Below are positions 37,981-45,916 of a DNA stretch of 64,000 nt, one piece after another. Below the pieces are notes generated by a model, which saw only the letters and a list, made by a program, of their open reading frames with translations, did not search any database and had not been told where the DNA came from. Where the stretch lies: NCBI RefSeq assembly GCF_026810505.1, contig NZ_CP101750.1:897448-961447 (forward strand), written 5' to 3'. Position 1 is the stretch's first letter; every line of letters begins with the position of its first letter. The position numbers and the translations under genes are program-made. This stretch comes from Streptomyces sp. Je 1-369 (GTDB lineage: Bacteria > Actinomycetota > Actinomycetes > Streptomycetales > Streptomycetaceae).

Positions 37981-40214
37981 CAGACCTTCGCCGGTGCCCG
38001 TCGTGCCGCAGGCGCCGGATCGCCCTCGCTCAGCCCGAACCGCGCGTGGAACGTGCGCAGCGGCCCCGGCGCGTACCAGGCGGAGCGCCCGAGCAGCCGC
38101 ATCGCGGCCGGGACGAGGATGCCGCGCACGGCGATCGCGTCGATGAGGATGGCAAGACCGCTGCCCAGGCCGAAGAGTTGCATGAAGCTGATCTCCGCCG
38201 TGCCGAAGGCGAAGAAGCTCACCGCGATCAGCGCGGCCGCCGCGCTGACGATGCCTCCGGTGTGGCCGAGGCCACCCGTCACGGCGGACTCGTTGTCCTC
38301 GCCGAGCTCGTGCAGTTCCTTGATGCGGCTGGTGACGAACACTTCGTAGTCCATCGAGAGCCCGAAGGCGACGCAGAACATCAGCACCGTCATCGACGTC
38401 TCCATCGGCTGTGCGGTGAAGCCGAGCACCCCGGAGAGGTAGCCGTCCTGGAAGATCCAGGTCATGACGCCGATGGTCGCGCCCAGGCTGACCGCGTTGA
38501 GGACGAGGGCCCGCAGCGGCTGCACGACGCTGCCGGTGAAGAGGAAGAGCAGCAGGAACGTGGTGACGACGATGAGGCCCACGGCGAGCGGCAGCCGTCC
38601 CGCGATGGAGTCGTTGGAGTCGACGAGTTCGGCGTCGCCGCCGCCGACCAGCGGGTGCGTGCCGGAGGGCGGGGTGGCTGTCCTGACCTCGTCGACGAGG
38701 TCCTTCGCCGCGTCGGATTTCGGTGTCAGGGTGCTGACGACGTTGAGCTGCTGCGCGGTGGGGCGGCCGAGCGCCGGGTTGCCGGGGCCGGTCGGCCCGG
38801 TCCTGCCGTCGGCGTAGGTGCCCGTACTGGTATCGACGCGGGCGACACCGTCGAGCCCGGACAGGCGTGCCGCGTAGGACGCCAGCGGGGCCTTGTTCAC
38901 GGACCCGTCGATGACTACGTGCAGAGCCGCCGCGTCGTTTCCGTTGAAGTTCTCCCGCAGGGACACGGAGACCTCACGGCTCTTGGCGTCCTCGGGCAGT
39001 ACGCGTTCGTCGGCGGTGCCGAAGGTGATGCCGAGGAGCGGGCTCGCCGCGAGGAGCAGGACCGCGAGCACGGGCAGCGCGGTGAGCGCGGGGCGGCGCA
39101 TGGCGGTGCGGGCGAGGCGTCCCCACACCGACGTCGGGGTCCCGGCGCCCGACACCGATGCCGGGGTCCCGGCGCGCGCCCGCCTCGCCCACGGCATGCG
39201 GCCGCTGTTCACGCGGTGGCCCAGCACGTTGAGCAGGGCGGGCATCACGAACAGCGAGGCGAGGGCCGCGATGACGACGACGCCGACACCGGAGTAGCCG
39301 AACGAGCGGAGGAAGTACTGCGGGAACACCATGAGCGCGGCGAGGGCCGCCGCCACGGTCGCCGCGGAGAACGCGACGGTACGGCCCGCCGTGCTCATCG
39401 TCGTGCGGACGGCGTCCTCCACACTCGCGCCCGCCGCGAGCTGCTCCCGGAACCGGCTGATCATCAACAGGGCGTAGTCGACGCCGAGTCCGAGGCCGAG
39501 TGCCGTGGTCAGGTTGATCGCGAAGATGGAGACGTCGGTGACGCTGCCGACCACGTACAGCTCCGCGAAGACGCCCACGATGGCGATCAGCGCGATGGCG
39601 AGCGGCAGCAGCGCGGAGACGACGGTGCCGAAGACGACGAGGAGCAGCAGGAGGATCAGCGGGACGGCGATGGTCTCGGCGAGGACGAGGTCCTTCTCGG
39701 TCTGCGGCCCCATCTCGTAGCTGACGCCGGCGCTGCCGCCCGCCTTGACGGTGAGCGTGTCCTCGTACGTTCCCGCGTAGTGGTCGATGACGCCCTCGGC
39801 GTTCTCCTGCTGCGCCATGTCGCGGCCCTTCACGCGGGCGAGCACGAGGGCCTCGCGGCCGTCCTTGGAGCGCAGGTCGGGGCTTTTCGTGTCCCAGTAC
39901 GAGACGACGTTCGCCAGGTCCTTCTCCTTCTTCAGGTCCGAGACCAGTGCCTGGCCGCTCCGCCGTGCGGCGGGGGCGTCGATGCGGCCTTCGGAGGCGC
40001 GGACGAGGAGGACCAGGTTCGTCTCTCCGCCGAGCTTCTCGTCGATGACGTTCCTGGCCCGGGAGGACTGGGAGGCCGGATCGTCGAAACCGCCCCCCAG
40101 CAGCTTCCCGAACGCACCGGCTCCCAGGGCGCCCATGAGGGCCACGACCACTACGGCGACGATGAGTACCAGCCGCGACCGGCGGATCGCCAGCTCGGCT
40201 ATGCGTTCGAACAC
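37980..40214 (-). CDS. MMPL/RND-family exporter
   Basis: This 744-residue membrane protein has the duplicated RND layout: one helix (about 12-32), a large extracytoplasmic loop, six helices (about 175-370), a second loop and a final set of six helices (about 540-715). It resembles actinobacterial MMPL transporters that export lipids, pigments or drugs by proton exchange; the conserved polar residues in GLGLGVDYALLMISRFRE and AFGLSMDYEVFVTSRIKE fit the proton-relay helices. It starts with GTG, AAGGAG 6 bases upstream. A divergent TetR gene starts 160 bp away, which is the usual repressor arrangement. Substrate is unknown. Confidence 0.92.
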   Translation of the reverse strand: MFERIAELAIRRSRLVLIVAVVVVALMGALGAGAFGKLLGGGFDDPASQSSRARNVIDEKLGGETNLVLLVRASEGRIDAPAARRSGQALVSDLKKEKDLANVVSYWDTKSPDLRSKDGREALVLARVKGRDMAQQENAEGVIDHYAGTYEDTLTVKAGGSAGVSYEMGPQTEKDLVLAETIAVPLILLLLLVVFGTVVSALLPLAIALIAIVGVFAELYVVGSVTDVSIFAINLTTALGLGLGVDYALLMISRFREQLAAGASVEDAVRTTMSTAGRTVAFSAATVAAALAALMVFPQYFLRSFGYSGVGVVVIAALASLFVMPALLNVLGHRVNSGRMPWARRARAGTPASVSGAGTPTSVWGRLARTAMRRPALTALPVLAVLLLAASPLLGITFGTADERVLPEDAKSREVSVSLRENFNGNDAAALHVVIDGSVNKAPLASYAARLSGLDGVARVDTSTGTYADGRTGPTGPGNPALGRPTAQQLNVVSTLTPKSDAAKDLVDEVRTATPPSGTHPLVGGGDAELVDSNDSIAGRLPLAVGLIVVTTFLLLFLFTGSVVQPLRALVLNAVSLGATIGVMTWIFQDGYLSGVLGFTAQPMETSMTVLMFCVAFGLSMDYEVFVTSRIKELHELGEDNESAVTGGLGHTGGIVSAAAALIAVSFFAFGTAEISFMQLFGLGSGLAILIDAIAVRGILVPAAMRLLGRSAWYAPGPLRTFHARFGLSEGDPAPAARRAPAKV

Positions 40215-40289
40215 GCGCTGTCTCCTTCATGTACGGGTGGTGCTAAGGCGGGTAGTGCGGTGACGGGCGCAGCCGACGCTAGCGGGGCA

Positions 40290-40316
40290 CAACAAAATTG
40301 AGCAGTGTTAGATTTT
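40290..40316. promoter_or_regulatory. candidate operator/promoter between MMPL and TetR genes
   Basis: Within the 160-bp divergent gap, 40290-40316 is a conspicuous AT-rich patch containing AAAATTGAGCAGTGTTAGAT. The flanking AAAAT and ATTTT are inverted copies, but the centre is only weakly symmetric. It is the best candidate for a TetR-family operator or overlapping promoter here. The assignment is low confidence because the half-sites do not match well. Confidence 0.3.
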
Positions 40317-40374
40317 CTTCACGGGATGCCCGATTCCGGCCCCGGGGCGAGGGAGGGCGACGTACGGTCGCCGT

Positions 40375-41109
40375 ATGTCCACCTACGAAGTCCCCGCGCC
40401 CCGGCCCTCGTTGCGTGAGCGTCGCCGAGCGGTCGCCGTCGACGAGATCGTGAGCACGGCCGAGACGCACATAGCCGAACACGGCCCGCACGCCCTGTCG
40501 TTGCGCGCGGTGGCCCGCAGCCTCGGCATGACCGTGCAGGCGCTGTACCACTACTTCCCTAGCCGGGACGACCTCGTGACGGCGCTCATCACCAAGGCGT
40601 ACGACGACTTGGCGGACGCGGTGCAGGCCGCGACCGAGGCCGGGCCGGACGACCCGGACGTACCGGGGATGATCGTCGCGGCGGAGGGCTACCGGCGGTG
40701 GGCGATCGGGAATCCCGAGCGGTTCCAACTCCTCTACGGAGCACCGCTCCCCCACTACCACGCGCCTCTGGACGGCCCCACGACGGAGGCGAACCGCCGG
40801 ATGAGCGCGGTGTTCGAGCGGGAACTGTTCCGGGGGTTCACACCGGAACAGCTGGCGGCGGCCGACACGCGGTCGCTGTCCCCCGAGTTCCTGGACCACC
40901 TCGCGCGGCAGGCGCCCCCGAGCGGCACCGCCCTGCCGCCGTCCGCGACGGCCCTGTTGTTGAGCGTGTGGGGCTATGTGCACGGCATGGTCGCCCTGGA
41001 GGTGTTCGGGCACACCGGTTTCCTCGGCGCCCACCAGTCCGAGCTCTACCGCATGGCGATGCGCAACCTGTACGACGACGTGCGTCGGCGGGTCCCGCGG
41101 CAGCCGTGA
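40375..41109 (+). CDS. TetR-family transcriptional regulator
   Basis: This 244-residue regulator has an N-terminal TetR helix-turn-helix (ALSLRAVARSLGMTVQALYH, residues 41-60, then the YF pair of the motif) and an all-helical ligand domain of the WHG group, recognised by VWGYVHGMVALEVFGH near the C-terminus. It is divergent from the MMPL exporter and probably represses it and itself until an exporter substrate is bound. The ATG at 40375 has no strong ribosome-binding site, so a leaderless or short-leader message is possible. Confidence 0.92.
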   Translation: MSTYEVPAPRPSLRERRRAVAVDEIVSTAETHIAEHGPHALSLRAVARSLGMTVQALYHYFPSRDDLVTALITKAYDDLADAVQAATEAGPDDPDVPGMIVAAEGYRRWAIGNPERFQLLYGAPLPHYHAPLDGPTTEANRRMSAVFERELFRGFTPEQLAAADTRSLSPEFLDHLARQAPPSGTALPPSATALLLSVWGYVHGMVALEVFGHTGFLGAHQSELYRMAMRNLYDDVRRRVPRQP

Positions 41110-41134
41110 TCCGCGGGCCCGCCCTCCGCCGGTG

Positions 41135-42793
41135 TCAGCGTGTGACCTGGTGGCGTTCGTTCGGCACGCAGTGGGTCATCGTCAGGCCGGAGACGTCGCG
41201 CGGCGCGTTGTTCCCCAGCCGCAGGAGGCGGCTGCGGTCCTCGTCGGTCAGCGTCTGGCCCTGCAGCGGTTCGAGGTGGGAGACGTCGTCGGGGCGGATG
41301 CCGAGGCCTTCGCCGACGCGCAGGCCGAGGTCGTTCTCGACCAGCAGGAAGTGCCAGACCATGCGCTCCTGCACCTTCCGGTCGCACTGGGAGATGAGGT
41401 CCACGAAGTTGCCGACGAGGTCGTCCCGCTCCCAGTCCTCCAGGAGCAGGTAGCGCTGCCCGGCCTGGAGGTAGTCGTTGGTGAGCGGGATCCGCTTGCG
41501 GGTGAGACGGCCACAGACCTCCGGCCCCTGTTCGTCGTGGGTGGGGTACTGGTCCTCGCGCAGGCCGCCCGTGATCGACGGCTCGTAGTTGACCTCGGGG
41601 TTCTCGTTCGCCGCGCGGTTGTCGTACGCCATCGAGCCGTCGCGCTGGTTGGTGCGCACGTCCGCGTTCTTGGCCTGGTTCACCGGTAGTTGCAGGTAGT
41701 TCGGGCCGACGCGGTAGCGCTGGGTGTCGCTGTAGGAGAAGGTCCGCCCGACGAGCATCTTGTCGTCGGAGAAGTCGAGGCCGTCGACCAGGACGCCGGT
41801 GCCGAACGCGATCTGCTCGTTCTCCCCGAAGTAGTCGTCGACCGTGCGGTCGAGCACCATGCGGCCGACGGCCTTGGGCGGGAAGTCCTGCTCCGGCCAG
41901 GTCTTGGTGTCGTCCAGCGGGTCGAAGTCGAGCTCCGGATGGTCGCCGTCCTCCATGACCTGCACGAGCAGCTCCCACTCGGGGAAGTCGCCCCGGCGGA
42001 TCGCCTCGTACAGGTCCTTGGTGGCGTGACCGAGCTCGCCGGCCTGCACGTTCGCCGCGTCCTCTTCGGTCATGCTGCGCACGCCCTGCTTGGGCATCCA
42101 GTGGTACTTGACGAGGACGGTGCCGCCCTCCGCGTCGACCCACTTGTAGGTGTTCACGCCGAAGCCCTGCATGTGCCGGTAGTCGGCGGGGATGCCCCGG
42201 GGGCTGAAGAGGTTGACCAGCATGTGCATGCTCTCCGGGGTCTGCGACATGAAGTCGAAGATCCGGGCGGGCTTCTGCTCGTGCGAGACGGGGTCGGGCT
42301 TCAGAGCGTGGATGACGTCGGGAAACTTCACGGCGTCCCGGATGAAGAAGACACCGAGGTTGTTGCCGACCAGGTCCCAGTTGCCGTCCTCCGTGTAGAA
42401 CTTGACGGCGAAGCCGCGCGGGTCGCGGGCGGCCTCGGAGGAGTCGCGGCCGCCGATGACGGTGGAGAAGCGCAGGGCTACGTCGGTGCGCTTGCCGCGC
42501 TCCTGGAACAGCTTGGCGCGGGTGTACCGGCTGATGGGCTCGTCGCCCCAGGTGCCGTACGCCTCGAAGTAGCCGTAAGCGGTGGCACCCCGTGCGTGGA
42601 CGACGCGCTCCGGAATCCGCTCCCTGTCGAAGTGGCTGATCTTCTCCAGGAAGTGGTAGTTCTCCAGCGTGGCGGGGCCCCGCGCGCCGACCGTGCGCTG
42701 GTTCTGGTTGTCGTAGACGGGGTGGCCCTGCCGGTCGGTCAGTACCGGCCGGGAGTCGTCCGCGGGTGAACCCATGCTCGATACGTCCGTCAT
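41135..42793 (-). CDS. catalase (haem-dependent, clade 3-like)
   Basis: This 552-residue protein breaks down hydrogen peroxide. The catalytic His is H66 in [14 protein letters not shown], the distal Asn lies in [11 protein letters not shown] (144-145), and the haem-ligand Tyr is in the [14 protein letters not shown] segment. Length exceeds many small-subunit catalases by about 50 residues, mainly from an extended N-terminus and C-terminal segment. The ATG at 42793 follows AAGGAG at good distance; the longer frame adds 34 residues without homology. It is monocistronic and lies downstream of the convergent TetR gene. A second catalase at 58.4 kb is only distantly similar, so the two are not a recent duplication. 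Confidence 0.95.
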   Translation of the reverse strand: MTDVSSMGSPADDSRPVLTDRQGHPVYDNQNQRTVGARGPATLENYHFLEKISHFDRERIPERVVHARGATAYGYFEAYGTWGDEPISRYTRAKLFQERGKRTDVALRFSTVIGGRDSSEAARDPRGFAVKFYTEDGNWDLVGNNLGVFFIRDAVKFPDVIHALKPDPVSHEQKPARIFDFMSQTPESMHMLVNLFSPRGIPADYRHMQGFGVNTYKWVDAEGGTVLVKYHWMPKQGVRSMTEEDAANVQAGELGHATKDLYEAIRRGDFPEWELLVQVMEDGDHPELDFDPLDDTKTWPEQDFPPKAVGRMVLDRTVDDYFGENEQIAFGTGVLVDGLDFSDDKMLVGRTFSYSDTQRYRVGPNYLQLPVNQAKNADVRTNQRDGSMAYDNRAANENPEVNYEPSITGGLREDQYPTHDEQGPEVCGRLTRKRIPLTNDYLQAGQRYLLLEDWERDDLVGNFVDLISQCDRKVQERMVWHFLLVENDLGLRVGEGLGIRPDDVSHLEPLQGQTLTDEDRSRLLRLGNNAPRDVSGLTMTHCVPNERHQVTR

Positions 42794-43086
42794 GACCGTC
42801 GGCTCCTTGACGAGTGACCGTGTGCGCGGAGCTGCGTTCCGGCACGCGTGCGGACCGGACGGTTGGCCTCCGGTGCCCGGCCCGTCCACGATCACACAGA
42901 TGCGCCGGGGTCGCCGCGCCAGGCGTCCGGGGTTCCGCCGTTCAGCTCCGTTTCCGCTCGCGCCGCAGGGTTACCTGTTGCGGAGGCGCTCGCCCGGGCG
43001 AACCCGTCCTGATGAGGCGCGAAGGCCTGCGACACGGTTCAGTGGAGGTTGCGGTGGTTCATGACACTCGAAGGGAAGGCACCGGC

Positions 43087-43653
43087 GTGCGACGTATCAG
43101 GGGAGCCTTTCGGCGTGCGGGCGGGGCCTACTCCTCCGGTCCCTCCGGCTCCTCCGACCCCTCCGGCTCCTCCGGCTCCTCCGGCTCCTCCGGGGAGGAA
43201 CACCGGCTCGCCGGTCACTTCGGCGCCCTGGTCGCGTTCGGCGCTTACACGGTGGCCTGGGGTGCGGCCGTCCGGATGCGGAAGGTCCCGCTTCCTGAGC
43301 GTCCCGAGCCATGGGACGTCCTGTTCGCGGCGGCGGCCACCTTCCGGCTCGGCCGACTGCTCAGCAAGGGATCGGTGACCAGCCCGCTGCGGGCGCCGTT
43401 CACCCGCTACGAGGCGGCGTCCGGGCCCGCGGAGGTGAGCGAGAGCCCACGGGGAGACGGCGTCAAAGCGACCGTGGGCGAGCTCGTCACCTGCCCGTTC
43501 TGCCTGAGCGTCTGGTTGACCACCACCGTCACCGGCGCCGCCCTGCTGTGGCCGAAGGCCACGCGCACGGTGACGGGCGGCCTCTCCGTACTGGCGGCCG
43601 CCGACGCGATGCAGCTGGGCTACGACTGCCTGCTGCAGGAGAACGCCGAGTAG
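43087..43653 (+). CDS. DUF1360-family membrane protein
   Basis: This 188-residue protein carries the DUF1360 signature GELVTCPFCLSVWLTT, with two or three membrane helices around it (AHFGALVAFGAYT-like helix near 45-60 and VTGAALLWPKA near 140-155). Function is unknown; the family occurs in spore-forming bacteria and actinobacteria. The start is the GTG at 43087 with GGAAGG upstream. Residues 15-36 form a Ser/Gly/Pro repeat encoded by 9-bp tandem units (43131-43193), probably a disordered leader. A G-rich tract follows the stop codon. Confidence 0.82.
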   Translation: MRRIRGAFRRAGGAYSSGPSGSSDPSGSSGSSGSSGEEHRLAGHFGALVAFGAYTVAWGAAVRMRKVPLPERPEPWDVLFAAAATFRLGRLLSKGSVTSPLRAPFTRYEAASGPAEVSESPRGDGVKATVGELVTCPFCLSVWLTTTVTGAALLWPKATRTVTGGLSVLAAADAMQLGYDCLLQENAE

Positions 43654-43670
43654 GCCGGAGGCGGGAGACA

Positions 43671-43708
43671 GGGGGCAGGGGGCAGGGGGCAGGGGGGCAG
43701 GGGGGCAG
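43671..43708 (+). repeat. G-rich tandem repeat, potential G-quadruplex
   Basis: Five guanine runs of 5, 5, 5, 6 and 6 bases, separated by CA, occupy 43671-43705 on the plus strand. It lies in the 175-bp gap after the DUF1360 gene and before the sugar dehydrogenase gene. This is enough to form intramolecular G-quadruplexes in the RNA or the non-template strand. A transcription-blocking or attenuating role is possible. Confidence 0.9.
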
Positions 43709-43828
43709 AAGAAGCAGACGAATGACGTCCTTGGTCTACACCAAGCGCCCCGGCCCCAGTACTCTCGTCCGTGGCCAGCAGCACACCATGGTGACCTCCC
43801 CCCTTTCGCCGCCTCCAGGAGGATCACG

Positions 43829-44959
43829 GTGAACGTCCGCACCAGAAGCTCTGCGATCGTCGGCGCTCTCTGCCTCGTCACGTCCCTCGCCTTCACCTCG
43901 GCGTCCGCCTCCTCCCGCGAAGACGCGGCCGGGGTGGCGCTCACCAAGGTGGCCACGGCCAAGAATCCGTCCGCCGGCACCGCGGGTCCCGGCGGCGCCG
44001 TCTGGATCGCCGAACGCGCCGGCACCGTACGCGTGTTGGGCAAGCAGGGGCTCGGTGAGCCCGTGCTCGACATCTCCGCCGAGACCACCACCGACGGCGA
44101 ACGCGGCCTGCTGGGCATCGCGTTCTCCAACGACTTCAAGTACTTCTACGTCTCGTTCACGGACCTCGAAGGCACGAGCACCGTGGACGAGTTCGCCGTG
44201 CGCAAGGGCAAGCTGCGGCCGGAGACCCGGCGCACCGTCCTGACGCAGACGCAGCCGTACCCGAACCACAACGGCGGCGACATCAAGTTCGGCCGCGACG
44301 GCTACCTCTACATCGCGTTCGGCGACGGCGGCGCGGGCGGCGACCCGCACGGCAACGGGCAGAACCTCGACACGCTCCTCGGCAAGCTGCTGCGCATCGA
44401 CCCGCGGGGCGGCAAGCCGTACGCGATCCCGCCGGGCAACCCGTTCGTCGGTGACCCGAAGGCGAAGGACGAGATCTGGGCGTACGGACTGCGCAATCCG
44501 TGGCGGTTCTCGTTCGACAAGGGCACGGGTGACCTGTTCATCGGTGATGTCGGGCAGAGCGCCTGGGAGGAGATCGACCGGGCTCCGGCGTCCAGCAAGG
44601 GCGGTGAGAACTACGGCTGGTCGCAGATGGAGGGCACCCATCCCTTCCGCGAGGGCACGGAGCCCGCGAACCACGTCCCGCCGGTCCACGAGTACGACCG
44701 CACCGGCCTCGGCTGCTCTGTGACCGGCGGGTTCGTGTACCGCGGGAAGGCGATCCCCGAGCTCAGAGGCCAGTACCTGTTCAGCGACTACTGCGACGGC
44801 ACCGTCCGTGCCCTGAAGATGAAGGACGGCAAGGTGACCGGGGTGAGCGATCTGGGCGTCAACGGCGGCGAGGTCGTGTCGTTCGTCCAGGGCGGCAAGG
44901 GCGAGCTGTACGTGCTCGACCTGGGCGGGCCGGTGTCGCGCATCGACCCGGCGGCATAG
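43829..44959 (+). CDS. secreted PQQ-dependent sugar dehydrogenase-like beta-propeller
   Basis: This 376-residue protein has a signal peptide (NVRTRSSAIVGALCLVTSLA, cleaved near SASA) and a six-bladed propeller of the glucose/sorbosone dehydrogenase family. Recognisable parts are GGAVWIAERAGTVRVL, ERGLLGIAFSNDFK, NHNGGDIKFGRDGYLYIAFG and WAYGLRNPWRFSFD, the last carrying a pocket arginine. Streptomyces does not normally make PQQ, and no PQQ genes are visible, so the cofactor, if any, would be taken up; HIP-like relatives bind other ligands. GTG start, AGGAGG upstream. The neighbouring 45.9-kb gene contains a similar propeller domain. Confidence 0.9.
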   Translation: MNVRTRSSAIVGALCLVTSLAFTSASASSREDAAGVALTKVATAKNPSAGTAGPGGAVWIAERAGTVRVLGKQGLGEPVLDISAETTTDGERGLLGIAFSNDFKYFYVSFTDLEGTSTVDEFAVRKGKLRPETRRTVLTQTQPYPNHNGGDIKFGRDGYLYIAFGDGGAGGDPHGNGQNLDTLLGKLLRIDPRGGKPYAIPPGNPFVGDPKAKDEIWAYGLRNPWRFSFDKGTGDLFIGDVGQSAWEEIDRAPASSKGGENYGWSQMEGTHPFREGTEPANHVPPVHEYDRTGLGCSVTGGFVYRGKAIPELRGQYLFSDYCDGTVRALKMKDGKVTGVSDLGVNGGEVVSFVQGGKGELYVLDLGGPVSRIDPAA

Positions 44960-45010
44960 GGCTCGCGGCGCGGGCCGGGCAGCGCAAGTCCGGCCGCGCG
45001 AGGGGCACTC

Positions 45011-45685
45011 TCACCGTCCGTTGGCCGAGAAGTGCTGGTAGTCCGGGGCCCGCCACCGCCCTCCCCACTGCCAGCCCACCTCGCGCATCGTCGTCGTGAT
45101 GACGTCACCGTTCTTGATCATGCCCTTGGCGGTGCGTCGCCTGTCCAGGAAGGCGGCGCCCGCCGCGGGGTAGACGTGTCCGTTCCGGTCCACGTACGGG
45201 TTCTCCAGCGTATTGATGTCCACCGCGTCCCCGTACGAGTGCTGCGAGAGCCGCGCCGGATCGCCCGTGACGGTGCGGCAGTTGAACGCCGAGGTGTTGT
45301 CCTCCTTCATCGCCGCGAGGTCGTTGCCGCCGTACGCCGCCATCGTCCGCATCCGGCGGACGGGGAACCGGGCGTCGAAGGCGCGGCCGAAGACGCGCAG
45401 CATGGGCCGCACGGCCTCCTTGCGCACGACGAGCTCACCGGCGTGCACGCGGCCGTCGAACCCCCAGTGGTTCATCCGGATGAGCCGCAGGCCGGAGGGC
45501 GCGACCGGGCACCCCGGATGCCAGCTGCGGCCCAGGTCGCGCGCGGAGACGGCGCTGACCCGTGCGTCGAGGGCGGGTGCTCGCTGGGTTCCGGCGACGG
45601 CAGGGGCCGGGTCGCCGAGGGTGGTGAGGAGGACTGCGGCCGGGGTGGTGAGTGCGAGGAACGCACGGACTCGAAGTGTGATCAC
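45011..45685 (-). CDS. M15-family peptidase (D-Ala-D-Ala carboxypeptidase/endolysin-like)
   Basis: This 224-residue protein has a signal peptide (ending near AVAGT) and an M15 zinc-peptidase domain. Zinc ligands are H149 and D156 in SQHSYGDAVDIN and H218 in DYQHFSANGR, the classic HxxxxxxD...H pattern of VanY-type enzymes. It likely cleaves peptidoglycan stem peptides outside the membrane, in cell-wall remodelling. The start is the GTG at 45685 with only a weak ribosome-binding site. It lies convergent to the sugar dehydrogenase-like gene. Confidence 0.9.
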   Translation of the reverse strand: MITLRVRAFLALTTPAAVLLTTLGDPAPAVAGTQRAPALDARVSAVSARDLGRSWHPGCPVAPSGLRLIRMNHWGFDGRVHAGELVVRKEAVRPMLRVFGRAFDARFPVRRMRTMAAYGGNDLAAMKEDNTSAFNCRTVTGDPARLSQHSYGDAVDINTLENPYVDRNGHVYPAAGAAFLDRRRTAKGMIKNGDVITTTMREVGWQWGGRWRAPDYQHFSANGR

Positions 45686-45828
45686 CCCACAGACATAACG
45701 CGCCCCCGCGGCCCCGCCCGGTCCGCACAGCCGACCGTCGGGTGCCGTTCGCCCGATTGGTGGGGACCCTCAGGCACCGGAGGCTGCTCCTCAGCACCTC
45801 CCCGTTTTTCCTTTCTCTGGACAAAGTG

Positions 45829-45857
45829 TGGACGTCCTCCGACGCCGTCCCTACGCT
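45829..45857 (+). promoter_or_regulatory. probable vegetative promoter of the four-domain secreted protein
   Basis: TGGACG at 45829-45834, 17 bases, then TACGCT at 45852-45857 fits a housekeeping-type Streptomyces promoter reasonably. Transcription would begin near 45864 and leave a leader of about 53 bases ending in AGGAGGA before the GTG start at 45917. The -35 box is only a partial match. Confidence 0.45.
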
Positions 45858-45916
45858 GAGCGTCGCTCTGCCACAGAGATCTGCGTAACCCACGACGGAA
45901 CCACGCAGGAGGAAGA

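Noticed and set aside
44960..44995. Imperfect GC-rich inverted repeat between sugar dehydrogenase and M15 genes
   Set aside because: The arms pair only with a multi-base bulge, so I could not support it as a terminator.
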